DNA from: Lachnospiraceae bacterium AD3010
Lineage (GTDB): Bacteria > Bacillota > Clostridia > Lachnospirales > Lachnospiraceae
DNA: 64,000 nucleotides
NCBI GenBank assembly: GCA_000622025.1
Contig: KK211388.1
Coordinates: 294,207 to 358,206, forward strand
Direction of reading: 5' to 3'
Position numbers and translations under genes: made by a program. Position 1 is the first letter of the stretch. Every line of letters begins with the position of its first letter. Shown in pieces: positions 52,848-62,963 of this stretch. Below the pieces are notes generated by a model. That model made no database searches and was not told the DNA's origin. It saw only the letters and a list, made by a program, of their open reading frames with translations.

Positions 52848-53962
52848 CAGTCAAGATAATCCTTTAATTTTCTGCTCCTGCTAGGATGACGCAGCTTTCT
52901 GAGAGCCTTAGCCTCTATCTGCCTTATCCTCTCACGGGTAACGCTGAATACACGTCCAACCTCTTCAAGGGTACGGGCTCTGCCGTCATCCAGACCGAAG
53001 CGGAGACGGAGAACCTTCTGCTCACGTTCCGTAAGCGTTTCGAGGACCTCCTCCAGCTGCTCCTTTAACAGTGTAAATGCAGCGGCATCCGCAGGCACCG
53101 GAACCTGATCGTCCTGTATGAAATCCCCGAGATGGCTGTCCTCCTCCTCGCCTATGGGCGTCTCTAAGGATACAGGCTCCTGGCTTATCTTCAGGATCTC
53201 ACGGACTCTTTCGACAGGCATATTCATAGCTTCCGCTATCTCATCGGGGGTAGGTTCACGGCCAAGCTCCTGGAGGAGCTGCCTTGAAACACGGATAAGC
53301 TTATTAATGGTCTCCACCATATGAACGGGGATACGGATGGTTCTGGCCTGATCCGCAATAGCCCTTGTTATTGCCTGACGGATCCACCAGGTTGCATAGG
53401 TGGAAAACTTAAAGCCCTTCCTGTAATCAAATTTCTCAACGGCCTTGATAAGGCCCAGATTTCCTTCCTGTATGAGATCCAGGAAAAGCATGCCTCTTCC
53501 CACATATCTCTTTGCAATGGAAACTACAAGACGTAAGTTCGCCTCCGCCAACTTCTTCTTTGCATCCTCGTCACCGAGCTCCATCCGCTTTGCAAGCTCT
53601 ATCTCTTCTTCGGCGGTAAGAAGAGGTACCTTACCTATCTCCTTCAGGTACATCCTTACCGGATCCTCGATCGATACGGAGTCGGGAACAGAAAGATCGA
53701 TATTCTCCACATCCGGAACATCTTCATCATCCTCATCGTCGAGGTTCGGCTCCTCATCATCATCGGCCTCATTGATCTTTAAGAATTCCAGATTGTTCTG
53801 CTCCAGAGTCTCCAGTATTCTGTCATACTGATCCTCATTAAGGGTAAAGCCGCTGAAGAAATCTGCAACCTCCTTATCCTCCAGAACACCCTTTTTCTTC
53901 TTTCCGAGCTCTATAAGCTCCTTAAGCTTTTCTTCAAATTGTGCCTGTGTGTCCTCTGCCAT
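52847..53962 (-). CDS. rpoD: Primary sigma factor RpoD/SigA
   Basis: 371 residues. Region 1.2 [29 protein letters not shown], region 2 [43 protein letters not shown], region 3, and region 4 [49 protein letters not shown]. The acidic N-terminal stretch ([15 protein letters not shown]) is typical of Clostridia. Lies between dnaG and trmK. Confidence 0.98.
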   Translation of the reverse strand: MAEDTQAQFEEKLKELIELGKKKKGVLEDKEVADFFSGFTLNEDQYDRILETLEQNNLEFLKINEADDDEEPNLDDEDDEDVPDVENIDLSVPDSVSIEDPVRMYLKEIGKVPLLTAEEEIELAKRMELGDEDAKKKLAEANLRLVVSIAKRYVGRGMLFLDLIQEGNLGLIKAVEKFDYRKGFKFSTYATWWIRQAITRAIADQARTIRIPVHMVETINKLIRVSRQLLQELGREPTPDEIAEAMNMPVERVREILKISQEPVSLETPIGEEEDSHLGDFIQDDQVPVPADAAAFTLLKEQLEEVLETLTEREQKVLRLRFGLDDGRARTLEEVGRVFSVTRERIRQIEAKALRKLRHPSRSRKLKDYLD

Positions 53963-53990
53963 TTTCTTCCCTTTCTTTTGCTCTTTATCG

Positions 53991-55769
53991 TTATTTTATG
54001 CTGATCCTGACCCTTGTAAGCTTTTCCAGCACCTTTTTTTCCTTGATCGTGCGGCTTATCGGGTCATCCTCATTTTCAAAGCTCTGTCTCTTTAAGCTCT
54101 CCTTCTTTACCCTGATAATGAGATCCGTAAGTGCCTGTTCCTTTTCCGTATTTGAAAGTCCGTTGTCGAGTCCCGTATCAAATATCTCAGCGGCTATCCT
54201 CTGTTCTTCGGGCTCCCGGAAAAGACCCACTATGCTGCCGACCTTCAGCTCTTTATTCTCTATCTGTTTAAACAGCTCTCCGGCACATATCCTCATCATC
54301 CCCTCCGAAAAGTCATCAGCTTCAATGTACGGCTTTACGGCCGGATATACTCTCTCGGGATCATCGCTGATCATGGTGAGAAGGAGCTTCTGTGCCTCAT
54401 TCAAGCCGCTTTTTTCAGAGGTCATCTTTTTATCGCTGATTTTGCCCGCATTCCGGACACTCCTTGTTTCCAGGGGATCCGGACCAAAAAGCCTCGAGCT
54501 CTCAACTGCCCTTTTCAGCATACCGCTGTCCATCATATATTCTGCGGCCAGAGCCTCCGTAAAATTATTTCTCTCAAGTTCGTCATCCAGAAGTGAGAGC
54601 CTCCTCGCCATCTTCTGTTGGAAAACGGTACGTTCTCCGGGATCACTCAGATCGTGAGCTCTCTCCATAATGTGTATCTCAAAGCTGAGACTCTGCTCTG
54701 CAGTATCTATCCTCTTTTGAAATTCTTCCCTGCCAAGGGCTTTGATGAATTCGTCCGGGTCCTTGTATGGCTCTAAATGAATGATCCTCGCACTTATCCC
54801 TGCAGACTTAAGTATCGGTATGGCTCTTAATGCCGCCCTGACTCCTGCATCGTCGGAATCGTATGTAAGCCTTACATCCTCGGTATAGCGTCTAAGGATC
54901 CTTGCATGCTCCTCTGTAAAAGCAGTTCCAAGACTAGCCACCGCCTCCGTAAAACCCGCCTGGTGAAGGCTTATCACATCCATATAACCCTCACAGGCGA
55001 TAAGATAGCCCTTCCGGCTTCTTCTGGCCTCATTTAAGCCGTACAGATTCCGGCTTTTTTCGAAAACGGCAGTCTCGGGTGAATTCAGGTATTTCGGCTC
55101 ACCATCCCCCATAACTCTTCCACCGAAGCCGATGACATGGTTCCCGACATCCATTATGGGAAACATTACCCTGTTAAAGAATCTGTCTCTTATTCCTCTT
55201 TTCTCATCGACGTATACAAGTCCCGCAGCATTGATCTCACTGTCCGTATACCCTTTTTCCTTTAGAAAAGCACAGACCTCATTATTCTTTCCCGCATACC
55301 CAAGACCGAAAGAACGCATGATCTCCGGCTTCAGTCCCCGTTTGATAAAATACTCCATCCCGGTTTTTCCGGCGGGAGAACGAAGGTTATTGTAAAAAAA
55401 GGAGGCTGCATCCTTAAGTACTGCCATTACACGATCCTTTTCCCTCTTTCTGGCCTTATCCTCATCTGAGGCGGATACCTCGGGAAGCGTGATCCCGGCT
55501 CTGTCCGCCAGGGTCTTTACGGCCTCCGAAAATGTCAGGTTGTCATATTCCATCAAAAAGGAAAAAACATCTCCCCCGGCGCCGCAGCCGAAGCAGTGAT
55601 AGATCTGCTTTGAGGGCACCACGGAAAAGGACGGGGTTTTCTCGTTATGAAAGGGGCAGAGACCCTTGTAGCCGGAGCCGGATCGTTTCAGCTTCACCGT
55701 CTGTCCCACCACGTCCACTATATCGCTGTGTAATCTTACTTCCTCTATTATCTCGTCCGGGTAAAACAT
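53991..55769 (-). CDS. dnaG: DNA primase
   Basis: 592 residues from the ATG at 55769 ([21 protein letters not shown]). Zinc-binding CPFH...CFGCG (about 40-65), Toprim motifs [14 protein letters not shown] and DSDDAG, and a C-terminal helicase-binding region. The reading from 55805 enters a hairpin repeat and is rejected. The ribosome site (AGGA, 1-2 nt from the ATG) is poorly spaced. Confidence 0.96.
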   Translation of the reverse strand: MFYPDEIIEEVRLHSDIVDVVGQTVKLKRSGSGYKGLCPFHNEKTPSFSVVPSKQIYHCFGCGAGGDVFSFLMEYDNLTFSEAVKTLADRAGITLPEVSASDEDKARKREKDRVMAVLKDAASFFYNNLRSPAGKTGMEYFIKRGLKPEIMRSFGLGYAGKNNEVCAFLKEKGYTDSEINAAGLVYVDEKRGIRDRFFNRVMFPIMDVGNHVIGFGGRVMGDGEPKYLNSPETAVFEKSRNLYGLNEARRSRKGYLIACEGYMDVISLHQAGFTEAVASLGTAFTEEHARILRRYTEDVRLTYDSDDAGVRAALRAIPILKSAGISARIIHLEPYKDPDEFIKALGREEFQKRIDTAEQSLSFEIHIMERAHDLSDPGERTVFQQKMARRLSLLDDELERNNFTEALAAEYMMDSGMLKRAVESSRLFGPDPLETRSVRNAGKISDKKMTSEKSGLNEAQKLLLTMISDDPERVYPAVKPYIEADDFSEGMMRICAGELFKQIENKELKVGSIVGLFREPEEQRIAAEIFDTGLDNGLSNTEKEQALTDLIIRVKKESLKRQSFENEDDPISRTIKEKKVLEKLTRVRISIK

Positions 55770-55801
55770 ATCCTGTGATGCGCCAAAGGCGCATTGCCTA
55801 C

Positions 55802-55843
55802 GCACCGCCGCCGTGCCGGAGGCACGCTTCTCATCGGCGGTGC
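55802..55843. repeat. GCACCGCCG double hairpin in the dgt-dnaG gap
   Basis: GCACCGCCG and CGGCGGTGC pair (9 bp) around an inner hairpin CGTGCC-GGA-GGCACG. The same outer arms and the flank GCTCCTTA recur inside rnpB (49208-49248) around a different inner hairpin. Confidence 0.7.
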
Positions 55844-55851
55844 TCCTTATA

Positions 55852-56865
55852 TCATTTCAGTGTCCAGGGGTAAGGAATATACATATCCTCGTACAGCCCG
55901 ATGGCATATCTGTCAGTCATTGATGAAATATAGTCGCTGACTATCCGTTCCTTTTTCTCGCCCTTTTCTTCGATAAGAAAAATATATTCTTCCGGCATTT
56001 CATCCGGGTTTTCCGTAAAGAAGGCATACAAAGTCTCCACGAGCTTTTCCGCCTTTCCTTCCTGACTCTTGGCGGTCTTATTGGTATAGACATTTTCAAA
56101 CATCCACTGCCTTAAGTCCATCAGAGCGGCAAATACGGGGGCACTCAGTCGTACCTCCCCGGTTCCGTAGCTTTCCCTGATCATATCGGTGATAAAGGTA
56201 TCAAGTCTCTCACCCAGGGTATTCCCGGCAACCCGCGCGATATGTTCCGGCACCCTGTCATCGGGAAGGATCCCGGCTCTCACCGCATCATCCAGGTCGT
56301 GGTGCATATACGCTATCTTGTCGGAAAGCCTTACCACCTGTCCCTCCAGGGTCTCAGGCTTCATCTTCATACCATGGTTTCTGATGCCGTCCAGAACCTC
56401 ATACGTAAGATTTAAGCCCCGTCCGTCCCTTTCCAGAAGCTGTACCACTCTGACTGACTGCTCCGCATGCCTGAAGCCTAAGGGGCAGACACGGTTTAGG
56501 GCTCTTTCTCCCGCGTGTCCGAAGGGAGTGTGCCCCAGATCATGTGCCAGGGCTATGGCCTCTGTCAGATCCTCATTAAGATTCAAAGATCTGGAAACGG
56601 TCCTTGCGATCTGTGCAACCTCCAGCGTATGGGTAAGTCTGGTCCTGTAGTGATCCCCCTCCGGAGTAAGAAAGACCTGGGTCTTGTCCTTCAGTCGTCT
56701 GAAAGCCTTGCTGTGAATGATCCTGTCCCTGTCTCTCTGGAAGACCGGGCGAAGAAGATCCTCGCTCTCCTCTTGTACCCTTCCCTTTGATCTTACGGAA
56801 AGCGCAGCATACGGGCTTAATAATCTTTCTTCTTTTCTTTCAATTTCTTCCCTGATATTAACCAC
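55852..56865 (-). CDS. dgt: dGTP triphosphohydrolase (HD domain)
   Basis: 337 residues. HD residues: TRLTHTLEVAQIARTVSR, ALAHDLGHTPFGHAGERAL, and SDKIAYMHHDLDDAVRAG. Removes triphosphate from dGTP or other dNTPs. First gene of the dnaG-rpoD cluster, as in many Clostridia. Confidence 0.93.
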   Translation of the reverse strand: MVNIREEIERKEERLLSPYAALSVRSKGRVQEESEDLLRPVFQRDRDRIIHSKAFRRLKDKTQVFLTPEGDHYRTRLTHTLEVAQIARTVSRSLNLNEDLTEAIALAHDLGHTPFGHAGERALNRVCPLGFRHAEQSVRVVQLLERDGRGLNLTYEVLDGIRNHGMKMKPETLEGQVVRLSDKIAYMHHDLDDAVRAGILPDDRVPEHIARVAGNTLGERLDTFITDMIRESYGTGEVRLSAPVFAALMDLRQWMFENVYTNKTAKSQEGKAEKLVETLYAFFTENPDEMPEEYIFLIEEKGEKKERIVSDYISSMTDRYAIGLYEDMYIPYPWTLK

Positions 56866-56928
56866 TTAAAGCTGCTCCCCTTTTCCCTACAAATAGAATA
56901 TACCCTCCGGGTGCAGATAATCCTTTTT

Positions 56929-57297
56929 TTAAAAAATATACAGCTTCATCAGCCATCCCGTAGTCGTAATAAACGCTGAAAAGATCGGGATCACAATAAG
57001 CGGCCATAGGATCAGCTTTTCAAATACTGCCTCCCGCGGAGATCTTAAGCCCCTGATATAGGTCGAATAGTCTGAGATATCCGTGATAAGAAAAGCAATG
57101 TACGGATGGGCAAAAAAGAAGGTGGGATTTTCATAGCCTCTGTAACGCAGCACGGTACTGATAAGCTCATAGAGGATAAAGGCTGCATAAACAAAAAGCC
57201 TGAACTCCGGCTTTTTCTTTGAAACAAGCCCCAGTATAAGGGATGCCACTATGCCCTCGCAGACCGCAGCCCCGAAATTAAATCCAGTAATACTCAT
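56929..57297 (-). CDS. Small integral membrane protein, unrecognised
   Basis: 122 residues with about four hydrophobic helices (GAAVCEGIVASLILGLV, LFVYAAFILYELIST, PYIAFLITDISD, LWPLIVIPIFSAFITTTG). No family recognised. Lies between tsf and dgt on the same strand. Codon usage is like its neighbours. Confidence 0.55.
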   Translation of the reverse strand: MSITGFNFGAAVCEGIVASLILGLVSKKKPEFRLFVYAAFILYELISTVLRYRGYENPTFFFAHPYIAFLITDISDYSTYIRGLRSPREAVFEKLILWPLIVIPIFSAFITTTGWLMKLYIF

Positions 57298-57337
57298 ACC
57301 CTGATTTTGTGCGCTTTTTTCTTAATTAGGTCACAAA

Positions 57338-57366
57338 AGCTCTCCGGCCTTTTTCTCCGGAGAGCT
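57338..57366 (-). terminator. Intrinsic terminator after tsf
   Basis: AGCTCTCCGG and CCGGAGAGCT pair around a 9-nt loop. On the minus strand it is followed by TTTTGTG. Confidence 0.85.
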
Positions 57367-57399
57367 TAGTTCTTTTCTTTTTTATTCTCGGTACCTGAC

Positions 57400-58524
57400 T
57401 TACTTTGAAGCCTCCGCCATGGTCTTTGCAACCTCTGCGGCGTAATCTTCCTCTACCTTTTCCATTCCTTCGCCGGTCTCAAAGCGAACTATTGCCTTGA
57501 TAGTGATCTTTGCACCGTTAGCCTTTCCGACCTCATCGATATACTTCTGAACCGACTGCTTTCCGTCCTCAGCCTTTACATATACCTGATCTGCAAGGCA
57601 GATATCCTTGTACTGCTTGGAAACCCTTCCCTGAACAAGTCCTGCAAAAACCTTTTCTTCCGAGATCTCAGCCTTTGCAGCAAGTGCAAGCTCGGCAAGC
57701 TTTGCGGCAGCTTCCTTTGAAAGGAAATTGAAGAGGTAATTCATATTGCTCTTCTTCTCTTCATAAATAGCGATATCCTCATCGCTCCAGAGCTTTTCGC
57801 TTACAGCCTTATCAATGAGCTTATTGAGGATCGGCTTGGGAAGTGAAGCGGGATCATTTAATGCGCTGTCAACAGTAAGACTCCTTATGTGGGACTTCTC
57901 ATCATCAGAGATATCATTCTGGCTGATGTACTGCGGATTCATAGCTGCTACCTGCATAGCTACGTTCTTACCCATCTCCTTAACAGCGTCATTGACAACA
58001 TCTGTCTCTACATCCACAAGAACGCCGATCTTTCCTCCGGCATGAACGTATGCGGATACAAAACCGTTCTGCTCCTCTAATTTTGCAAAACGACGGATCT
58101 TTATATTTTCCCTGATCTTCTGACCGATCTGTATAGCAACCTCATCAGCAACTGTCTCTGAAGGATCCTTGATCCATTTCTCATTAAGAAGCTGATCAAC
58201 ATCAGCTGCAGAAGAATCAAGTGCCTGTGCTGCAACACCGTTCACGAAATCCTTAAACGGATCTGAGCCGGCAGCGAAGTCGGTTTCACAGTTTACCTCA
58301 ACAACAGCTGCCTTCTTTCCGTCATCCGATACTGCTGTGACGGAAAGGCCTTCAACGGCGGTACGTCCTGCTTTCTTCTGTGCTCCCGCAAGTCCCTTTT
58401 CACGAAGGAACTCCACAGCCTTATCCATATCTCCGTCTGTCTCATTGAGAGCCTTCTTGCAGTCCATCATCCCTGCGCCGGTCATCTCTCTTAGGTCTTT
58501 AACCTGTTTTGCTGTAATAGCCAT
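57400..58524 (-). CDS. tsf: Elongation factor Ts with an internal insertion
   Basis: 374 residues from the ATG at 58524 (GGAG 9 nt upstream), against about 295 in B. subtilis. N-terminal UBA-like part MAITAKQVKDLREMTGAGMMDCKKAL and core VEVNCETDFAAGSDPF, HAGGKIGVLVDVE and VAMQVAAMNPQYIS are normal. Between DSALNDPASLP and GLVQGRVSKQYKDICL there are about 65 extra residues (ILNKLIDKAVSEKLWSDEDI, then KLAELALAAKAEIS). The end IKAIVRFETGEGMEKVEEDYAAEV is normal. Confidence 0.95.
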   Translation of the reverse strand: MAITAKQVKDLREMTGAGMMDCKKALNETDGDMDKAVEFLREKGLAGAQKKAGRTAVEGLSVTAVSDDGKKAAVVEVNCETDFAAGSDPFKDFVNGVAAQALDSSAADVDQLLNEKWIKDPSETVADEVAIQIGQKIRENIKIRRFAKLEEQNGFVSAYVHAGGKIGVLVDVETDVVNDAVKEMGKNVAMQVAAMNPQYISQNDISDDEKSHIRSLTVDSALNDPASLPKPILNKLIDKAVSEKLWSDEDIAIYEEKKSNMNYLFNFLSKEAAAKLAELALAAKAEISEEKVFAGLVQGRVSKQYKDICLADQVYVKAEDGKQSVQKYIDEVGKANGAKITIKAIVRFETGEGMEKVEEDYAAEVAKTMAEASK

Positions 58525-58547
58525 CTGTATTAACTCCTTATATTTCC

Positions 58548-59306
58548 TCAAGCTTCTGTTTCTACTGTCTCTTCTGCGTCAGCCTCAGCAGATTCCGCTT
58601 CCTCCGGTGTCTCTGCAGCTTCCTCACCCTGATTTGCCTCTATAACGGCGTCAGCCATCTTTGAAACGATAAGCTTGACAGCTCTTATGGCATCATCATT
58701 TCCGGGTATAACATAATCAAGCTCGTCCGGATCGCAGTTCGTGTCACAGATACCCACAAGGGTAATGCCCAGTGAATGAGCTTCCTGAACACAGATATGC
58801 TCCTTCTTGGGATCAACAACAAAGATGCAGTCGGGAACCTTCCTCATCTCCTTTATGCCGCCGAGATTTCTCTCCAGCTTATCCCACTCCTTCTGCAGAA
58901 GCGCAACCTCCTTCTTCGGAAGCACATCAAAGGTTCCATCCTGGCTCATCTGCTCGATCTCTTTTAATCTCTTTATTCTGGACTGGATGGTCTTGAAATT
59001 TGTAAGCATTCCGCCAAGCCATCTCTCATTGACATAGTACATTCCACAGCGTGTTGCCTCATCCTTCACGGCATCCATAGCCTGCTTCTTCGTTCCCACG
59101 AAAAGCACGGTGCCGCCATCGGCAACGATATCGCCTATGGCATTGTAAGCCTCATCCACCTTACCTACGGATTTCTGAAGATCTATGATGTAGATCCCGT
59201 TTCTCTCGGTATAGATGTACCTGGCCATCTTGGGGTTCCATCTTCTGGTCTGGTGTCCGAAATGCACGCCGGCTTCCAGAAGCTGCTTCATTGAAATAAC
59301 ACTCAT
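58548..59306 (-). CDS. rpsB: Ribosomal protein S2
   Basis: 252 residues. [58 protein letters not shown] and [22 protein letters not shown] are conserved. The C-terminus has an acidic Ala/Glu tail. AAAGGAGG precedes the start. Followed by tsf after 23 bp. Confidence 0.98.
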   Translation of the reverse strand: MSVISMKQLLEAGVHFGHQTRRWNPKMARYIYTERNGIYIIDLQKSVGKVDEAYNAIGDIVADGGTVLFVGTKKQAMDAVKDEATRCGMYYVNERWLGGMLTNFKTIQSRIKRLKEIEQMSQDGTFDVLPKKEVALLQKEWDKLERNLGGIKEMRKVPDCIFVVDPKKEHICVQEAHSLGITLVGICDTNCDPDELDYVIPGNDDAIRAVKLIVSKMADAVIEANQGEEAAETPEEAESAEADAEETVETEA

Positions 59307-59421
59307 TTTTTCCTCCTTTGGTTAAGCGGGCCTCCCCGCATCTTCGACAGCCCTCACCCTTATAAACAATCCTTTTATGAAAGGACACCGGTCATAAGTC
59401 AGTCTGTCTGATTAATAGAAA

Positions 59422-59450
59422 TACGGCGTGTGAAAAAATCACACGCCGTA
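59422..59450 (-). terminator. Intrinsic terminator after the CoA-transferase gene
   Basis: TACGGCGTGTGA and TCACACGCCGTA form a perfect 12-bp stem with a 5-nt loop. On the minus strand it is followed by TTTCTATT. It separates the CoA-transferase from rpsB. Confidence 0.85.
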
Positions 59451-59496
59451 TAATATAGCATAAGAAAGGACTCTGTGCAATAGATTTTGTCTTTTT

Positions 59497-60840
59497 TTAC
59501 CTCTTATTGCTGCGTCTCCAGATATTCATCTTTTCAGCATCCCTGATGAGCTCGTCCCTGAAATCCGGATGCGCCAGTCCTATTATCTTCTCGGCTCTCT
59601 CCCACATGGAGGTGCCTTTGAGATTCTCACATCCGTACTCGGTAACAAGATAATGAATATTTGTCCTCGTATCCGTAACTATGCTTCCCTCGGCAAGGGT
59701 AGGCCGGATCCTGCTCTTCACAGTGCCGTCCTTCTGGGTAAAGGTAGATGAACAGCAGATAAAGCTCTTTCCTCCCTTACTCCTGTATGCCCCCAGAACA
59801 AAGTCAAGCTGTCCTCCCGCTCCGGAGATCTGCTTCGTTCCCGCACTTTCCGCGTTTACCTGTCCATAGAGATCCACATCCACAGCATTGTTTATGGAAA
59901 TAAAGTTATCAAGGCTGCTGACCGAATCGATATCATTTACGTAGCCCACACTTGAAGCAAGGCACTCGGGATTATTATTCAGATAATCGTAAAGCTTCTT
60001 TGTACCCGCTCCGAAAGCATACACCTGCTTCCCCGTGCCGTGATTCTTTTTGCTTCCGTTTATCTTTCCCGCTTTTGCGATGTCCACGAATGCATCCACG
60101 TACATTTCCGTATGAACTCCGAGATCCTTCAGGTCACTCTTCGCTATGAAGCTGCCTATGGTATTCGGCATGGAGCCTATTCCCAGCTGGAGGCAGGCGC
60201 CGTTCGGGATCCTGGGAACTATAAGATTTGCAACCTTAATATCCACCTCGGTGGGTTCTCCTCCTGCACCCATCTCTCCGATCGGAGGATTATCGCCCTC
60301 AACTATCATATCCACCTTATCGATATGTACGGCGTTGACTGTGCCGCCAAAGCACATAGGCATATTCTTATTGACTTCGACGATTATTTTCTCTGCCTTT
60401 TGGCATATTGCCTCTAAATGGCTGCAGCTGGGTCCGAAATTGAACCACCCATGCTCATCCATCGGTGTTACCTGAAATACAGCAACATTCAGCGGATCTT
60501 CACTTTCCATATAGTATTTCGGAAGCTCGCTGTAACGCAAGGGGCAGTAATAGCCGAAGCCTCTGGCTATGGTCTTTCTCTCAATACCGCTCATATGCCA
60601 GCTGTTCCAGGTCATATGCTTTTCCGGTTCTTCGATCTTAAAGATCTCCGGCTCCCAGATAAGTATACCTCCCCTGAAATTCACATTTGAAAGAGAGGGG
60701 AGTCTCTTTGCGATGGCCTGATCCACCTTCACCGGTGTTCCAACAGCCCAGCCGTAATCCACCCAGTCACCGTCCTTCACGACCTCCGCCGCTTTTTCAG
60801 CACTGACAAGCTTCTTTGAATACTGTTCTTCGTAACCCAT
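59497..60840 (-). CDS. Butyryl-CoA:acetate CoA-transferase type enzyme
   Basis: 447 residues. Family I CoA-transferase of the acetyl-CoA hydrolase/4-hydroxybutyrate CoA-transferase group. [35 protein letters not shown], the catalytic Glu in [15 protein letters not shown], and [22 protein letters not shown] are visible. The GGQLDF region and length fit the enzyme that makes butyrate from butyryl-CoA in Lachnospiraceae, but 4-hydroxybutyrate CoA-transferases are close relatives. GAGGAGG precedes the start. It sits between motility genes and rpsB. Confidence 0.88.
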   Translation of the reverse strand: MGYEEQYSKKLVSAEKAAEVVKDGDWVDYGWAVGTPVKVDQAIAKRLPSLSNVNFRGGILIWEPEIFKIEEPEKHMTWNSWHMSGIERKTIARGFGYYCPLRYSELPKYYMESEDPLNVAVFQVTPMDEHGWFNFGPSCSHLEAICQKAEKIIVEVNKNMPMCFGGTVNAVHIDKVDMIVEGDNPPIGEMGAGGEPTEVDIKVANLIVPRIPNGACLQLGIGSMPNTIGSFIAKSDLKDLGVHTEMYVDAFVDIAKAGKINGSKKNHGTGKQVYAFGAGTKKLYDYLNNNPECLASSVGYVNDIDSVSSLDNFISINNAVDVDLYGQVNAESAGTKQISGAGGQLDFVLGAYRSKGGKSFICCSSTFTQKDGTVKSRIRPTLAEGSIVTDTRTNIHYLVTEYGCENLKGTSMWERAEKIIGLAHPDFRDELIRDAEKMNIWRRSNKR

Positions 60841-60866
60841 TTAAACCTCCTCTGTAAATATTGTTA

Positions 60867-61376
60867 TTAGAATCCATCCTCATAGGGAGCCACAAATCCC
60901 TTTGGAAGATTGTAAACATCCCCAATATGTTTCTGCACCAGATTTGTAAGCCTTATATCATAGCCTTCATTTCTGAAATACCTTATCCTGTCCGCAAGAA
61001 GGAAAAGCTCCGTCTCCAGATTGGCCTTCACCCAGGCCGCACCGTAAAATTCGGTTGTTCTTAAGAGATACTCCTCCATAACACTCATATCCGAAGCATT
61101 TGGATAAATAAGCACCATATCCTTTTTTATTTCCGGATCATTCCCCAGCCTTTTTATCAACCTGTCATTGTCGTCTATAAACATTATCTCATAGGGATTG
61201 TTACGGTACTGCAAAGCTATCATCTCTGCACAGAAGTCAAAAAAACGCACCGAATCCGTACTGCTGAGTCCTTCGGTAGATTTCTTTATATCAAATTTCC
61301 TGTTGATGCACCTGTCCTTATTAAGATTTAAGATGGTCGTCATCCCCAGACAGGGATATGCGGCAATAATCTTCAT
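60867..61376 (-). CDS. Protein with a degenerate P-loop-kinase-like fold
   Basis: 169 residues. The start MKIIAAYPCLGMTTILNL is in the place of a P-loop, but the GKS/T is replaced (CLGMTT). EIMFIDDNDRLIKRL and DMVLIYPNASDMSVMEEYLLR match the pattern of small kinase-like proteins in which a nucleotide kinase has a regulated Tyr/Arg pair. Kinase activity is doubtful. Not named in families I know with certainty. Lies between the CoA-transferase and the MltG-like gene. Confidence 0.5.
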   Translation of the reverse strand: MKIIAAYPCLGMTTILNLNKDRCINRKFDIKKSTEGLSSTDSVRFFDFCAEMIALQYRNNPYEIMFIDDNDRLIKRLGNDPEIKKDMVLIYPNASDMSVMEEYLLRTTEFYGAAWVKANLETELFLLADRIRYFRNEGYDIRLTNLVQKHIGDVYNLPKGFVAPYEDGF

Positions 61377-61383
61377 ATAATAA

Positions 61384-62193
61384 CTATCTCCTCATCAGTA
61401 TCCTTGCGATCTCCTCATCTGACGCTCCCGCAGGGATACGAAAGTCTCCCGTGGAAAGCCTTCTGTCATACCCGTTTGCACAGAGAAATCCGTCAAAGGC
61501 TGAGGCACTGGACACAGCTCCGGCTTTTTCAAGCTCATTTGCAACTGCTGTGGATGATGATCCTGCGTTAACGTGTACTGAGATAAATCCGTTCTGAGTT
61601 TCCGTTACTGCGCTCTGACTCTCTGCCTCGGTCTCAGCTGCATCCGCAAGCAGCTCAGATTTCGTCTTGTTCTCTCCCGTAACGTCGGATTTTAACTCCG
61701 TTGTCTGTTTATCCCGAATACTCTCTTCGATGATCTCTTCCGCTGTTTTTTCTTCAGCTTCTTCCGGTTCCGCGGGTCTTGACGCGGTCACCTCCTCTGA
61801 GGGTTCCTCCGGCGCAGCAGGTCTTGACACATTTACCTCCTCTGAGGGTTCCTCAGCCACCGCTGGTTCTAACACGGTGATCTCCTCTGAGGGTTCCTCA
61901 GACACCGCGGGTCTTGACACGGTTACCTCCTTTAAGGGTTCATCCGGTACAGCGGGTTCTGGCACGGTGATCTCCTCTGAAGGTTCCTCCACTGCCGCAG
62001 GTTCCGGCGCTGTAGCAACAGTATAGGCTTCGGTCAGTGTTTCATTTCCATCGCTCATCCCAAGCTCTCTCGCCCGTGCCATAACCTCCGCGTCAGTCAT
62101 CGCTTTTGTCCTGTTCCCTCCGCCGAAGATAAGGATGATCGCGGTTATCAGTATTCCGAGGCCTGCGCCTCTTAAATACGACCGGAGATTCAT
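61384..62193 (-). CDS. Membrane-anchored MltG-N-domain-like protein with a Pro/Glu repeat
   Basis: 269 residues. One N-terminal membrane helix (about 7-24), a segment TDAEVMARARELGM, then five 15-residue repeats (pattern EEPSEEITVPEPAVP). The C-terminus FISVHVNAGSSSTAVANELEKAG, then GDFRIPAGASDEEIARILMRR, resembles the LysM-like N-terminal domain of the cell-wall lytic transglycosylase MltG. The catalytic YceG domain is missing. Possibly a peptidoglycan-associated or regulatory protein. Confidence 0.65.
   Translation of the reverse strand: MNLRSYLRGAGLGILITAIILIFGGGNRTKAMTDAEVMARARELGMSDGNETLTEAYTVATAPEPAAVEEPSEEITVPEPAVPDEPLKEVTVSRPAVSEEPSEEITVLEPAVAEEPSEEVNVSRPAAPEEPSEEVTASRPAEPEEAEEKTAEEIIEESIRDKQTTELKSDVTGENKTKSELLADAAETEAESQSAVTETQNGFISVHVNAGSSSTAVANELEKAGAVSSASAFDGFLCANGYDRRLSTGDFRIPAGASDEEIARILMRR
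61765..61989 (-). repeat. Five 45-bp tandem repeats within the MltG-like gene
   Basis: Encode the 15-residue units at about 69-143, such as EEPSEEITVLEPAVA and EEPSEEVNVSRPAAP. Copy number may vary among strains. Confidence 0.8.
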
Positions 62194-62963
62194 GTCTCAC
62201 CGCCATTCTGTTCTTCGCCGCTGAAGAGATCGGTTATCAGGTTCACTTCGCCGACTCCTATATTAAGGCTCTTTGCTATATCCACATTGTCCATTCCGCT
62301 TTTTTTCATTTCAAGGACCTTTTCATTCCTGGACATCTCAGCCTGTTCTTCACTTCCGGCATCATCCCTGACCTGAGCAGCCACGGGATCCCCGGACACA
62401 GTATCCGCAGCGGAAAGACTGTCCTTATCTCTGCCACCCAAACCTGCGATTGCATTCTTCAGCCTGTCCATACCCGAAAGCGATCTTTCCTCTTCCTTTT
62501 CTTCACTGTAAAGAAGCTCACGTATAGGTTCGGTGCTGTCCTCGCTCTCGCCCTCCTTAAAGACGCTCTCCTGCTCCTTCCTGACCGCATCGGCCTTTCT
62601 TAAGGTATTTTTCAGATCGGAGCTCTTATTGTCCAGCATATCGTAGAGGAACATTACTTCCTGGTGGTTCTTTTCTATCTCGTCCATTACCACCTTTGAA
62701 TAGTCCTCTATAGCCATTATCTTTTCATTTGTAAGGCGTTCCAGCTCCCGCTTCGCGCGCTGCTCTTCCTCTTCCCTTGCAGCCCCGGCAACATCGGACA
62801 GTCTGCCCTTCACCTGTTCCACGCGCTCGTCGATCATACGGTCCAGCTTCATCCCCATTGCTTTGGAGCTTTTGCCGCCGTCATTCCTGTTATCCGGTAT
62901 TACAAAGCTTGCGATAAAAAGCAGTGCTCCCACAACGAGGAGCACTATTCCCATAACTGTCAT
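62190..62963 (-). CDS. DUF6115-like membrane-anchored coiled-coil protein in the SwrB position
   Basis: 257 residues. One N-terminal membrane helix (4-22, IVLLVVGALLFIASFVI), a long coiled coil (about 40-130) and a C-terminal helix-turn-helix-like end KVLEMKKSGMDNVDIAKSLNIGVGEVNLITDL. In B. subtilis swrB lies between sigD and rpsB with the same architecture (membrane helix, coil, HTH-like end); SwrB promotes flagellar export gate assembly. Similar place here suggests the same role, but this is inference. Confidence 0.7.
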   Translation of the reverse strand: MTVMGIVLLVVGALLFIASFVIPDNRNDGGKSSKAMGMKLDRMIDERVEQVKGRLSDVAGAAREEEEQRAKRELERLTNEKIMAIEDYSKVVMDEIEKNHQEVMFLYDMLDNKSSDLKNTLRKADAVRKEQESVFKEGESEDSTEPIRELLYSEEKEEERSLSGMDRLKNAIAGLGGRDKDSLSAADTVSGDPVAAQVRDDAGSEEQAEMSRNEKVLEMKKSGMDNVDIAKSLNIGVGEVNLITDLFSGEEQNGGET

